Positions 21,142 to 32,746 are shown, counted from the first letter of the stretch. The stretch: 64,000 nt of DNA from Euphorbia lathyris (GCF_963576675.1 NC_088915.1:45785501-45849500); one strand, 5' to 3'. Notes: generated by a model from the sequence alone, not told the origin. Program-made: numbers and translations.

Positions 21142-22464
21142 TGTTGAAACACCTTTCCACATAATTTTGATTTGACAAAATTGTTTAAGTATAAATTAAA
21201 ATACATATTCTAAACACACTAAGTTTAAATGCTTTGATTTATTCTACTAATGTGTTTGTTCAATGTTGAGTATAAATATTATAAGTCATAAGGATTGGAA
21301 GGCCCAAGCCCAATACGGAAGCCAAGGCCCAAGTCAAACAACTCAGTACACTCGGCCCGCGTATGTCAAGACGTTGCCGTTTTGAACAAAACGCAACTCA
21401 GCAAACGGAAGGATCTAGAAGACCTTCGGGAACAACTTCACAATGAAGCTGCTGAGTAGTCTCGACAAAGCGTACAAGACAGCAGCTGGCAAAGGAAAAC
21501 TTCCAGACAAAGTGTTTCCTCTTTTGGCAAAGTTCAGACGACACAGTATGCTGTCCAGTTGACTTTACCATAAAAGGAGAGACCATCTGCTGAGCTGACC
21601 GAGGACAGAAGATACACGATTGTGATTGGCCGAGAGCTCTGTACAAGTCAGGATGACAACGACACATAGCCGTTTCCCTCCAACGGTTATTTCGAAATTC
21701 GAAATGACCGACGCCCAGACATCTCTATAAATAGTGCCATCACAAGCTTCACAATACACAGAACTTGATCAAGCCATTACGCTGACCAAATCTTTACAAG
21801 TTCTGCAAGCAAGAAGCAAAGCAAAATTCTTACACTACATTTCTCATATTTGTGTAAAAGTCTAGAGTGATTGTAAATCGTCTAAAGTGTCTTAGCACAT
21901 CTTTGTATTAGGACAAAACACTTCTAGAGATAGAAAGGAGAGTCTGAGTACTCGGTTTTAAGTACTCAGTGGAGAGATTAGGATTGAGTAGAAGTATAGA
22001 GGAAGGTACTCTTGTCATACTCAATTGCTGATATTGTAAAAGGTTTGAGGCTCTACCTTTAAAGAACTCAGTAGAGTATTTGAAATCTCGGAACATGTTC
22101 CGGGGACAGGACGTAGGCTTAGAAGAAGCCGAACCTGGATAATTCTGCTGAGTGAAGTATTTCTTACCTTAACTCCTTATTTATATTGCTTGCTTTAAAT
22201 AATCAAAACTGACCAAGTAAAGAGGTCAAGTTGAGTTGTGCGCGTTGAACGTCTGAGCTCAGGAATAGACTCTAAGTGCTATCTCCTGACTCAAGCTAAG
22301 AAACTGACCTAGTCACCTGTTGACTAAGCCAGTACCTTACGGTTTACTCAGCGCCGCTGTTCAAACTTTTTTTGAAAAAGAAGTCTGCCTAAATTGCAAA
22401 AAGTTTAAATAGTTCCTAACCCCCCCCCTTGGAACTATACTTGCAACTAAGCAAGGGACCAACA
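21142..22464 (+). repeat. 5' LTR of element E
   Basis: It is 1323 bp with a TATAAATA box at 21725-21732, followed by the likely transcript start region. It ends ...GGGACCAACA immediately before the primer-binding site. Confidence 0.92.
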
Positions 22465-22466
22465 AG

Positions 22467-22479
22467 TGATATCAGAGCC
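22467..22479 (+). promoter_or_regulatory. Primer-binding site of element E (initiator tRNA-Met type)
   Basis: TGATATCAGAGCC lies two bases after the LTR. It closely matches the TGGTATCAGAGC sequence complementary to plant tRNA-Met that primes many Copia elements. Confidence 0.8.
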
Positions 22480-22526
22480 TAAAAGCTCACCTTAAAAGGT
22501 CTAACAACCTTGAGCTGATCCCTACC

Positions 22527-24266
22527 ATGGGCGAAAACAGCACTCGGTTTCTTCCTGGAAACCAAACAACTCAAATACTGCCTGAGGGGCTGTCCATTAC
22601 TAGGCCTCCCCTATTCTTCGGGTCAAACTATACCTTCTGGAAGAATAGGATGAAGAACTTCATTCAGGCTACAAACATGAGTGCATGGCTATCTATAGTC
22701 TAAGGCCCGTTTGTACCTGTCGAGGTTGTGGCTGGCCAAACAGTTATAAAAGCTGAGGCCAAATGGACAAAGGATGATCTTAAGAAGCTTCAAAACCATG
22801 CTTCGGCTATCAATATGCTTCACTGTGTGCTCAATGCTGCAGAATATAACAAAATCTCAGGTTGCGAGTCGGCACAAGAGATCTGGAAAAAGCTGGAAGT
22901 CACCTACGAGGGAACAAATAAAGTGAAAGAATCCAAGGTGAATCAGCAGATGAGACTGTACGAGCTGTTCGAGATGAACAATGATGAGGGCATTTCAGAC
23001 ATGAACGCAAGGTTCACCAACATCATAAATGAGCTCAAGAGACTTGGGAAAATCTTCACTGAGGAAGAACAAGTCAAAAAGATACTCAGGAGTCTTTCGA
23101 AGGACTGGCAAGCAAAGAAGACAGCAGTTGAGGAAGCTCAGGATTTAACCACCTACAAATATGACGAACTCATCGGTTCATTGCTGACCCATGAGATATC
23201 CATGAAAAACTTTGAGGTGAAGGAAAAATCTGAAGACAAGAAGCAGAAGTCACTTGTCATGAAAGCTGACTCCACTGACGGGAGTTCAACTAATGATGAG
23301 GAGATGGCTATGTTCACAAGGAAGATGAAAAGTCTATTCAAGAAGAGTGACAAATACTCTAAAAAGCCTTACAGAAAGTTTGATAAGTATAAGGCTGACT
23401 CAAGTGACAGCAAATACAGAAAGGACAGCTCAAAGCCCATTACATGCTTTGAGTGCCATCAAACTGGCCACATTAAGTCAAACTGCCCCACGCTGAGGAA
23501 AGACAAGAAAAGTGGGAAGAAAGCAATGGTGGCTACTTGGAGCGATAGCGATGAGTCTTCATCCACAGAAACTGAGGCCACCGAGTCAGCGAAGATATGC
23601 TTCATGGCTGACGAACTTGTTGAGCCATGCGTCTCTGAGCATGCTGACCCATCCATCGCATCAGATGATGAGGAACAATCAAATGAGGTAATTTCTCTTC
23701 CCCAGCTCAGAAACGATATGGTTAATGCCCTGAGTGATCTCTATACACTTGTCAAGAAGTGTAATAAGAAAGTTAGAGCACTCAGCAGACACTGTGATGA
23801 AGTGGAAGAGGTCAAACTGAGTGACCTCAGATACCTTCTTCAGGACAATTCGACTCTGCATGATAACATGAAGATCATGCATGAGTATGTCTCTGAAGTC
23901 CAGACAGTTTCAAAGAAACTGAGGAAGGATGTCACAACCATCCAGAACCAACTAAAGGTTCCAAATAAAAATAACATTCCTCTGAGAACTCAGTACCAAG
24001 GTACTCGGCAGAGATGGAATCCCCAGCGAAAAGTCCAGTGTGACTTTTGTGGGAAGTTAGGACACACCACTAAGGTGTGCTGGCACGCTCAACACTGGGG
24101 TGCTGACAAGTCAGTAAAAAATCCTAAACAGAAGGTCAGTTGTGACTTTTGTGGAAAGAATGGCCATACTGTCCATGTATGCCGCCATAAAATAAAGTAT
24201 GATGCTATACCTGTTGCACCTAACAAGTCAGGACCCAAAAAGAATTGGGTACCTAAAAGTAACTAG
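22527..24266 (+). pseudogene. gag of SIRE element E (one in-frame stop)
   Basis: The likely start is ATG 22527 (MGENSTRFLPG). The frame is open to a TAA at 22701-22703 (codon 59) and then continues in the same frame to a TAG at 24264-24266. The longest ORF without the stop starts at 22728 (512 aa). It has the UBN2-type Copia gag core (EIWKKLEVTYEGTNKVKESK, DMNARFTNIINELKRLG, LRSLSKDW). There are three CX2CX4HX4C zinc knuckles: CFECHQTGHIKSNC near 23444-23485, CDFCGKLGHTTKVC and CDFCGKNGHTVHVC near 24040-24182. A coiled-coil stretch lies between knuckle 1 and knuckle 2. Pol starts six bases later in another frame. Confidence 0.88.
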
Positions 24267-24271
24267 TTACA

Positions 24272-27200
24272 ATGCAGGTAAGCCTGAGATGTGCCGAGAA
24301 GTCAAAGATGTGGTATATTGACAGCGCATGCTCAAGGCGTATGACGGGTGATGAAACTCAGTTCATCACGTTTGAACGTAAACGAGGAGGGAGCGTAAGT
24401 TTTGGAGACAACAAGAAGGGTAAGATAGTAGGCTCAGGAACCATCGGAGGTAATCCTACTATTGAATCTGTCTCCCTAGTCAGCGGACTCAAATATAACT
24501 TACTCAGCGTAGCTCAGCTATGTGACAATGGGAGAAAAGTTATATTTGATGCTACTGGATGTAAAATATACGAGGGTAAAACAAATGAGTTAATTTTAAC
24601 TGCCCCTCGGATAGATAATGTCTTTATGCTAGACTTAGAGAAAAAGTTTTCAAAAACTGTGTGCTTAGTAACAAAGGAAGAAAATTCCTGGCTATGGCAC
24701 AGGAGACTTGGTCATGTAAGCATGGACCTCCTGGCCAAACTAGCAAGAAAGCAATTGGTTGAGGGACTGCCCGAACTTAAATTTCAAAAAGATCAATTAT
24801 GCCACGCTTGCCAAGCTGGAAAACAAACCAAACAATCTTTTCACAGTAAAAACATTGTCTCAACTAAACGTCCGTTAGAGTTACTACACTTGGATCTCTT
24901 TGGTCCAGTCCAGCCGCTGAGCCTGGGTGGAAGAAGATTTTCCTTGGTCATTGTAGATGACTTCTCTCGGTATACGTGGGTCATCTTGCTGACCAGCAAG
25001 GATGAGACTTTTGAGACATTTTCAAATTTGGTTAGAAAAATTGAAAATGAAAAAGACCTAAAATTAGCTCATATCCGTAGTGATGACGGTGGAGAGTTCA
25101 AAAACCAAAAGTTTGTTGAATTCTGTGAAGCCAGCGGCATTGACCATAATTTTTCTGCTCCTAGAACACCTCAGCAGAATGGGGTTATGGAAAGGAAGAA
25201 CAGAACTCTGGTTGAAATAGCCAGGACAATGCTGGATGAGCATAGGCTTCCAAAGTATTTTTGGGGAGAGGCTGTTAACACAGCATGCTACATTCTTAAT
25301 AGGGCTCTAGTTAGACCTATACTCAAGAAAACCCCCTATGAACTTTGGAAAGGACGAAAGCCCAATATTGGATACTTTCGTGCCTTTGGCTGTAGATGTT
25401 TTATTTTAAATACCAAAGATAGCTTAGCAAAGTTTGATTCAAAAGCTGATGAGGCTATCTTTTTAGGCTACTCAACAAACAGCAAAGCATACAGAGTTTT
25501 TAATAAGCGAACTCAAGTGTTAGAAGAGTCAATACATGTAGAGTTCGATGAAACTGACCCTGCAGGTAGATACCAGCCGCTGACCGAAGATGATCCAAAC
25601 TCAGTAACCATCGCTGACCCAGAACCAGCTACTGAGTCATTCACGAAAAGGCTGACCAAGAGTAAGAGTGAACCTAAGATTACTTTTACTGACCCATCTA
25701 CTTCTGCAGAGATTGTTGAAACAGGAACAGCACAAGACATAAATCTACCCAAAGAAATAAGGATTCCAAGAGGGCACTCCGAAAGTGCAATCCTTGATTC
25801 TGCTGGGAATACCCTGATGACGAGGAATCAACTCAGGAAGTACCTCAGCAATGTTGCTTTCGTCTCAGTACAAGAACCGAAGAATTTCGCTGAAGCTGAG
25901 TACGATGAATTCTGGATGAACGCAATGCAAGAGGAGCTCGATCAATTTCGAAGAAATGATGTATGGGAGTTAGTGCCTCATCCAAAGAGTCAAAAGACCA
26001 TCGGAACAAGATGGGTCTTCAGGAACAAGATGGACGAACAAGGAAACATAGTTAGGAACAAAGCAAGGCTTGTAGCTCAGGGCTACAGTCAGCAAGAAGG
26101 TATAGACTACGGTGAGACCTTTGCCCCAGTGGCAAGGCTAGAGGCAATTAGAATATTATGTGCATATGCATCTTACATGAATTTTAAATTATTCCAAATG
26201 GATGTCAAAAGTGCATTTCTTAATGGAGTTATAAACGAGGAGGTTTATGTAAATCAACCTCCAGGTTTTGAGGACCCTAAGTTCCCAAACCATGTTTACA
26301 AACTCAAAAAGGCTCTATACGGCCTCAAGCAAGCACCACGTGCTTGGTATGAGAGGCTGACCAGTTTCCTGCTGACTAGAAATTACGTCAAGGGTAAAGC
26401 TGATACAACCTTATTCATTAAGAAAAAGGGTAAAGATACCCTGCTGGCCCAAATTTATGTTGATGATATAATATTTGGTGCAACTAACGAATCAATGTGC
26501 AAGGAGTTTAGCAAACAAATGCAGACTGAGTTTGAAATGTCTATGATGGGAGAACTCAACTTCTTCCTTGGTCTTCAAATTAAACAAGGAAAGAATGGCA
26601 TCTTCATCAGTCAAGCCAAATATGCCAAGGAGATCTTAAAGAAATATGACTTGGAAAATTGCAAACCAATATCCACTCCTATGGGCACTGACACTGTCCT
26701 CTGCGCTGATGAGAATGGTAAGTCAATAGACAGCAAGTTATATCGAGGTATGATAGGCTCTCTACTTTACTTAACAGCCAGCAGATCGGACATTCAGTTT
26801 TCAGTATGCTACTGTGCTAGATATCAATCTAACCCTAAGGAATCTCATTACATTGCTGTAAAGAGAATCCTTAGATATTTGCAAAGCTCAGTGAACACAG
26901 GTTTGTGGTATCCAAATACTCATGATTTTACACTCATCGGATACACTGATGCTAACTATGGGCGAGATAAGCTGGAACGAAAAAGCACCTCTAGAGGATG
27001 CCACTTCTTAGGAAGCTGTCTTGTATCCTGGTTCAGAAAAAAGCAGGCGTCAGTAGCCTTGTCCACCACTGAAGCTGAGTACATCACTGCTGGTCATTGT
27101 GTTGCTCAAGTCCTATGGATCAAGCAACAACTTGAAGATTATGGTGTTCAAACGAAGACAATTTAAGTCAAATGTGACAACAAAAGTGCAATTGATCTTT

Positions 27201-27398
27201 CCAAGAACCTAATTCAGCAGAATGAAGCATGTCAGCATCAGACATCACTTCATTAGAGACCATGTACTCAAGGGTGAGATCAAGCTGACCTTTGTCCCAA
27301 CGGACGAACAGCTTGCAGATATCTTCACGAAGCCACTGGCCCGTGAGCAGTTCAGCATACTGAGAGAAGCAATTGGTATGTTTAATCCTCTTCAGTAA
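24272..27398 (+). pseudogene. pol of SIRE element E: protease, integrase, RT, RNase H
   Basis: The main frame (24272-27166) is 964 aa. Protease has WYIDSACS, with D17-S-A at the active site; a DSA/DTA form is known in Copia elements. The integrase zinc module is H143, H147, C177, C180. The DDE core is D208 (HLDLFGP), the Asp pair 271/272 (RSDDGGEF) and E307 (VMERKNRT). RT has [21 protein letters not shown] and YVDD at 729-732. RNase H has YTDAN (D893) and STTEAEY. The frame meets TAA at 27164-27166; the end of RNase H, with [12 protein letters not shown] and [11 protein letters not shown], is readable in a shifted frame to 27398. The tail is thus broken by a stop and a frameshift, otherwise pol is well preserved. 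Confidence 0.93.
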
Positions 27399-27881
27399 AT
27401 TCCTGTGCTAAATGAATATGAATGCTGAGTGAATTACATGCTGAATGATTTATTGTTTGCTGAGTAACTCATCAAAACTGACTGAATATACAATACTGAG
27501 TAAACTTGCACGCTGAGAAACTTAGTTTAGAACTTGAACTTAAAATCATCCTTGAATACTGCACTGACCACTCAGAATATCAAACGCTTGACATTCTAAA
27601 TACTGAGTGATTAATCCGTTAGCATAAATGCAAAGCACGCGTATAGCCCTAGGATGACGTATTCACCGTAATGTGTCATAAATGCCAGGATCATTGTCGG
27701 TACATGATCCCAAGGCAAAACTGACACATGGATTCGATTAAGATCCACACCGTTCATTTCGTCTATAAATTATGGGTATTTCCCCATCTTTTACTCTTTA
27801 CGCTTAATCAATTCTTAAGGCAAAGAAATCACTTAGAACTTCTTTTCTCTCAAATTCCTCTAATCCCTCCATCTTCGAAGA
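27399..27881 (+). other. Spacer between pol and the extra ORF of element E
   Basis: No ORF of note. A TATAAATTAT box lies at about 27764-27773, and the ATG of the extra ORF is some 110 bp further. This may be an internal promoter or just AT-rich sequence. The words CTGAGT/ACTGAG recur frequently here, as in much of the element. Confidence 0.4.
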
Positions 27882-30065
27882 ATGACTAAGTTATCTTTCA
27901 ACGTCTCCGGTGCCGGCCACCAAAAGTCCAGCTCCGATGAACCTTCACAAAACCCCTCTACACCGAGCAAGGGTAAAACTGGCCAAACTTCTGGAAAAGG
28001 GAAAGCTGTTAAGATCAGGACCTACTCCAAGGTCTTCGAAAATGTCCGCGAGTGGAAGGTTGAGCCCTCCAGATGGGTCTCTGAGCATTTCGTGCAACAT
28101 GAACAGCCATTTGCCGAATGGATTTCTAAAAACGAATGGACTGGGCTGTTCTCGGTCAGGGATGAGACATATCCTGACCTAGTGAGGGAGTTTTACCACA
28201 ACCTCAAGGTTGACAGTGACTCCGCCGACTACCTAAGCACTGAAGTAAAAGGGAAAACTATCTTCATCAACCCTCTGTACATAGGAAATCTCCTCCAGCT
28301 CAAAACTGAGGGAGTAAGGCTGAGGAAGTCAGGAGATCAGGACAAAACCAACTACGTCCATACCTTCTGCAAACCTGAGGGTCACTCAGGCGAGATCTCA
28401 GCATCTTCAATGGGACAGCACCAGAAGATGGCTCACTACCTGCTGAGCTATTTCATTTACCCAAAGATCAACTGCACTACATCAGCAACCAACTTTGAAC
28501 AGTGCTTCATATGGTATATGCTGACGTACACCGCCATCAACATGCCGGTTTTCTTGGTTGCTGGGTTCCTACGCAGCACGGGTACGCTGAGGTTAGGGTC
28601 AATTATCACCAGGATCCTCATCGACCATAAGATTGACCTCAAAGGTGAGGAATCCTTTAGAGGATCTGAGATAACAGCTGCCTCGCTGAGGGCACTTAAA
28701 TTTGGACAACCCTTGAAGAAGGGAAAAGTTGATGCTGCTGGTCAAACTGACCAAGCTGAGGAATCCACTGCTGTGCCTCAGAAAGGGCGACGATCTAAAG
28801 CCCCTGCTTCCCGCAAGAGGAAATCTGCTGAGACTCCTTCACAAAACATTGAGTCTCCAGCAAAGAGGCAGAAGTCAGCTGGAAAGTCAGCTGAGAAAAG
28901 AAGCAGGCAAGATGAGCCTGGCACTGAGGAAGCTGCTGAACTACCTCAGAAGAAGCAGAAGCCTTCAACACTGGCACCTCTCGACGTCATACCGACTGAT
29001 TTTATTATACCGGGTGATTCTCATTTCACTCAATGCCAAGGTACTGATGCTGAGGAAACTGAGGTCCAGTTAGATGACCACTTCATCTCCCAAGTTGAGG
29101 AAGAACTTGATGGAGACAGCACTGCTGAAGAAGAAGCTGAAACCAGCGACCAGGATATCGCTGATGAATCTGAGGAATATGACAGCGAAATTGAGGTTGA
29201 GGATGCCAACACTGGGTTAGCTGGTGGAAATGTGCAAACTGACACCGAGTTAGCTGCTGGAGTTGAGCAAGTTGAGCAAGTTGAGCAAGCTGACCAGACC
29301 CATACTGAGCACAAGGAACCTTCTCCTACTCACTCAGAAGAACCTGCTCATCATACCACTCCACCGCGTAGAAGGCGAAAGCTGGTTAAGGCCAGTGAGA
29401 AAATGGTCAGTGAACCTCCTGTGCAATCACCATCTATTCCTGAACTTGTCCTCTCCAAGACAACAAAGGATCCTTCTACTGTCAAACTGACATTCTTCAA
29501 GCGGCAATCCACTTCAACTTCCTCCGCGCCGTTGGAAAAACAAGCCTCTGTTTCTTCTCAACAGGAACATGCCGACCATAACACTTCAACAACGTCAACT
29601 AGTCAGGTTGAACCGACCACTGCTCATGCTGTCTCCTCAAGCATGGTGCTGACTCCCCATCTTTCCGCCGTCAGCACAGACAGTGTTCGGGTTATTACTT
29701 CTACAACAACTCTCTCTGCTGATCAATCAATAATTCCTCCAACTCAAGTGCAAATTGAGCCAACTCATCCAGTCACTGACCAGGGTACTCCCTTCATTCC
29801 ACTTTCTTCTGGTCATACTGATGTACATCGGGATGCCACTGAGTCCGGCAAAAAGCTCATTGACTCAGTGCAAGCACTCATCCACGATCTTCAACATTCT
29901 GCTTCGCCTGCTGCTGGATCTTCAATTCCTGAGACAACTCAGCTCTCCCAGGTCACTCTACTTCTCAACGAAGTCAAGGGACTCAAGGATCTGCTGAATG
30001 TAGTATTGTCATTCCAAGCCCAGCAAGCTAAGCAGGATTCACTTGCCAAGTTGGCAGAGATATAG
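27882..30065 (+). CDS. Extra ORF of SIRE element E (727 aa, function unknown)
   Basis: This long ORF lies after pol, where SIRE elements carry their additional 'env-like' gene. It starts MTKLSFNVSGAGH with a Ser/Lys/Thr-rich tail. A globular domain of about 240 aa follows (aa about 45-285), with WVSEHFVQHEQPFAEWI, YPDLVREFYHNLKV, GKTIFINPLYIGNLLQL and MLTYTAINMPVFLVAGFLR. It looks like the plant 'putative plant transposon protein' domain that occurs with many retroelements (resemblance only). Then come basic bipartite-NLS-like KRKS/KKQK clusters (aa about 295-360), a very acidic Glu/Asp region (aa about 385-440) and a Ser/Thr/Pro-rich tail. I see no signal peptide and no clear membrane segment, so an envelope role is unsupported. 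The frame ends at TAG 30063-30065 but continues open beyond it. Confidence 0.8.
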   Translation: MTKLSFNVSGAGHQKSSSDEPSQNPSTPSKGKTGQTSGKGKAVKIRTYSKVFENVREWKVEPSRWVSEHFVQHEQPFAEWISKNEWTGLFSVRDETYPDLVREFYHNLKVDSDSADYLSTEVKGKTIFINPLYIGNLLQLKTEGVRLRKSGDQDKTNYVHTFCKPEGHSGEISASSMGQHQKMAHYLLSYFIYPKINCTTSATNFEQCFIWYMLTYTAINMPVFLVAGFLRSTGTLRLGSIITRILIDHKIDLKGEESFRGSEITAASLRALKFGQPLKKGKVDAAGQTDQAEESTAVPQKGRRSKAPASRKRKSAETPSQNIESPAKRQKSAGKSAEKRSRQDEPGTEEAAELPQKKQKPSTLAPLDVIPTDFIIPGDSHFTQCQGTDAEETEVQLDDHFISQVEEELDGDSTAEEEAETSDQDIADESEEYDSEIEVEDANTGLAGGNVQTDTELAAGVEQVEQVEQADQTHTEHKEPSPTHSEEPAHHTTPPRRRRKLVKASEKMVSEPPVQSPSIPELVLSKTTKDPSTVKLTFFKRQSTSTSSAPLEKQASVSSQQEHADHNTSTTSTSQVEPTTAHAVSSSMVLTPHLSAVSTDSVRVITSTTTLSADQSIIPPTQVQIEPTHPVTDQGTPFIPLSSGHTDVHRDATESGKKLIDSVQALIHDLQHSASPAAGSSIPETTQLSQVTLLLNEVKGLKDLLNVVLSFQAQQAKQDSLAKLAEI

Positions 30066-30719
30066 CTGTCAACAATTCAACACCTGAACTCTTTCCATCA
30101 ACAAGTTCAGAAGTTATCTACTGTGAACACTGACTACGCCACTTCCTCAGAACTCAAGATGCTTTTTGCTCAGCTTCATACTGAGCAACTTAAGACAAAT
30201 GAGCAAATGGTGTCCTATAGTCAGTGCTCAGTCGAGCAAATCGGTGAGGCCATCAGGCTACTTAACCTCAACAAGCAAGAGATGGATACTGATGCTTTGA
30301 AGCAGAATGAGTTGCTGTCTCTCGCACAACAATCTTTCAACCACATCCGTCATAATAATATCTAGCATCATCATTATGACTCAGCTCTCTTGAAGACTTT
30401 CCACCAAGTCTTTGCTGGCCTCTCTGAAGCTCTCATCTAGCAAGCCAAAGCTCAAGCTTTCAGTGTAAATATGCTCAGTGCTGCTGATCTTCATATACAA
30501 GTCGAAGTATCAGCTGATGGAGTTGCCATTTTTGATGGGGTCAATGAAAGTGCTGACAAACTAAAAGAGCTTTCACAAGAACTGACTCGCGCTGTCTTAA
30601 CCGATGCGTTTAAGCTCCCTGAAGTTGACAAAACGGGGGAGAAAGCGCAAGCTGCTAGAGCTCAGCATGAGCAACGTCAGTACGAGCGAAGTCAGTCACA
30701 GGGCAAGAAAAAGAAATAG
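30066..30719 (+). pseudogene. In-frame continuation of the extra ORF of element E
   Basis: The same frame is readable from the TAG at 30063 to a final TAG at 30717-30719. It is interrupted only by TAG at 30363-30365 and 30438-30440. The readable parts (30123-30365 and 30471-30719) form helix-rich, Gln/Leu-rich coiled-coil sequence, ending in a lysine run. Open frame on both sides of each stop suggests one original protein of about 945 codons, now cut by three amber stops. Confidence 0.7.
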
Positions 30720-31248
30720 ATAGGCTAGGTCTTAACATTTGTAATCTATGTGCTATGTTTATTTCTTTTGCTGTGTAACTGCTGACTTCTTTCAATATAT
30801 ATCATACTTACTTTTCTTATTCAAATACTGAGTTATGATATATGCTATTAAGTACTGAGTTATTATGTATCTTCATTTATATCAGCTATGCTTAACACTT
30901 ATAATATTTATTGACTAAATGATATGCTGATAACATGTTTGACATTAACCTATGTACTTGTGAAACATTCTGATAAGAACTCATTGAACAACAAAATACT
31001 CAGCGCGCTCTATATGTCTAAAACTTCCGCTTAACACTGAGTAAATAGAATATGTGATATAGCTGACCTATATCTAAAAACTGACCTTAGACTTACTCAT
31101 TTAAACCCTTAAATGTTTTAAGTAAAACTATGTCAGTAGCTCAACCCTTACGGGGGAGTTTGCTTAATTATACTAAGTCAACTATCATGGGGGAGCTCAT
31201 ACTGAGTTCCTTGCTGAATAGTTTTGCCAACATCAAAATGGGGGAGTT
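30720..31248 (+). other. 3' non-coding region and polypurine tracts of element E
   Basis: No ORF. Three similar purine runs occur: ACGGGGGAGTTTG at about 31149, CATGGGGGAGCTC at about 31188 and AATGGGGGAGTTTG at 31237. The last abuts the 3' LTR and is the expected plus-strand primer. The upstream copies may be duplicated tracts. Confidence 0.7.
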
Positions 31249-32578
31249 TGTTGAAACACCTTTCCACATAATTTTGATTTGACAAAATTGTTTAAGTATA
31301 AATTAAAATACATATTCTAAACACACTAAGTTTAAATGCTTTGATTTATTCTACTAATGTGTTTGTTCAATGTTGAGTATAAATATTATAAGTCATAAGG
31401 ATTGGAAGGCCCAAGCCCAATACGGAAGCCAAGGCCCAAGTCAAACAACTCAGTACACTCGGCCCGCGTATGTCAAGACGTTGCCGTTTTGAACAAAACG
31501 CAACTCAGCAAACGGAAGGATCTAGAAGACCTTCGGGAACAACTTCACAATGAAGCTGCTGAGTAGTCTCGACAAAGCGTACAAGACAGCAGCTGGCAAA
31601 GGAAAACTTCCAAACAAAGTGTTTCCTCTTTTGGCAAAGTTCAGACGACACAGTATGCTGTCCAGTTGACTTTACCATAAAAGGAGAGACCATCTACTGA
31701 GATGACCGAGGACAGAAGATACACGATTGTGATTGGCCGAGAGCTCTGTACAAGTCAGGATGACAACGACACATAGCCGTTTCCCTCCAACGGTTATTTC
31801 GAAATTTGAAATGACCGACGCCCAGACATCTCTATAAATAGTGCCATCACAAGCTTCACAATACACAGAACTTGATCAAGCCATTACGCTGACCAAATCT
31901 CTACAAGTTCTGCAAGCAAGAAGCAAAGCAAAATTCTTACACTACATTTCTCATATCTGTGTAAAAGTCTAGAGTGATTGTAAATTGTCTAAAGTGTCTT
32001 AGCACATCTTTGTATTAGGACAAAACACTTATCATTTCTAGAGATAGAAAGGAGAGGCTGAGTACTCGGTTTTAAGTACTAAGAGGAGAGATTAGGATTG
32101 AGTAGAAGTATAGAGGAAGGTACTCTTATCATACTCAATTGCTGATATTGTAAAAGGTTTGGGGCTCTACCTTTAAAGAGCTCAGTAGAGTATTTGAAAT
32201 CTCAGAACGTGTTCCGGGGACAGGACGTAGGCTTAGAAGAAGCCGAACCTGGATAATTCTGCTGAGTGAAGTATTTCTTACCTTAACTCCTTATTTATAT
32301 TGCTTGTTTTAAATAATCAAAACTGACCAAGTAAAGAGGTCAAGTTGAGTTGTGCGCGTTGAATGTCTGAGCTCAGGAATAGACTCTAAGTGCTATCTCC
32401 TGACTCAAGCTAAGAAACTGACCTAGTCACCTGTTGACTAAGCCAGTACCTTACGGTTTACTCAGCGCCGCTGTTCAAACTTTTTTTTGAAAAAGAAGTC
32501 TGCCTAAATTGCAAAAAGTTTAAATAGTTCCTAACCCCCCCCTTGGAACTATACTTACAACTAAACAAGGGACCAACA
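31249..32578 (+). repeat. 3' LTR of element E
   Basis: It is 1330 bp with a TATAAATA box at 31833-31840. It differs from the 5' LTR by roughly 20 substitutions, a 7-bp insertion near 32030 and length changes in the T and C runs near 32485 and 32535. The GAAAC target duplication follows. Confidence 0.92.
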
Positions 32579-32583
32579 GAAAC

Positions 32584-32718
32584 TTCTTCTTCTTCACTAG
32601 GATTTAAAGTTTTAACTCCTCGAAGTTTCTGCAGCTTTGCTTCTTTTCGGAGTTGCCTTACTATTTTTTCTATTTCTAAATTAAAAAGAAGTTGCTCCGA
32701 AGTTTCAGACCTGGTCAT
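32584..32718 (-). pseudogene. Athila gag N-terminus (element D), upstream part
   Basis: Reverse-strand ORF starting MTRSETSEQLLFNLEIEK and running to the SIRE insertion point. It follows the Athila primer-binding site by about 30 bp. It is the start of the gag gene that continues at 21141-20370. Confidence 0.7.
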
Positions 32719-32746
32719 AAATTGCTTTAAATCAAGTTAGATTAAT

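Larger units (their letters stand above)
21142..32578 (+). mobile_element. Complete SIRE-lineage Copia element E
   Basis: This 11,437-bp LTR retrotransposon has long LTRs (1323 and 1330 bp, TGTTGAAACACC...GGGACCAACA). A perfect 5-bp target duplication GAAAC lies at 21137-21141 and 32579-32583. In order it carries 5' LTR, a tRNA-Met-type primer-binding site, gag, pol (protease, integrase, RT, RNase H), a long extra ORF, a non-coding stretch with purine tracts and the 3' LTR. Long LTRs and an extra ORF after pol are typical of the SIRE/Maximus Copia group. By eye the LTRs differ by about 20 substitutions and three indels (about 1.5%). Coding is interrupted by several stops. It sits inside the gag of Athila fragment D. 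Confidence 0.93.

Noticed and set aside
21398..21759. Reverse ORFs in the LTRs of element E, repeated at 31505-31866
   Set aside because: They occur inside both LTRs only because the LTRs are copies; no domain and no expression signal.
27882..30065. Retroviral-type envelope gene
   Set aside because: Position suggests it, but no signal peptide, cleavage site or membrane segment is visible.
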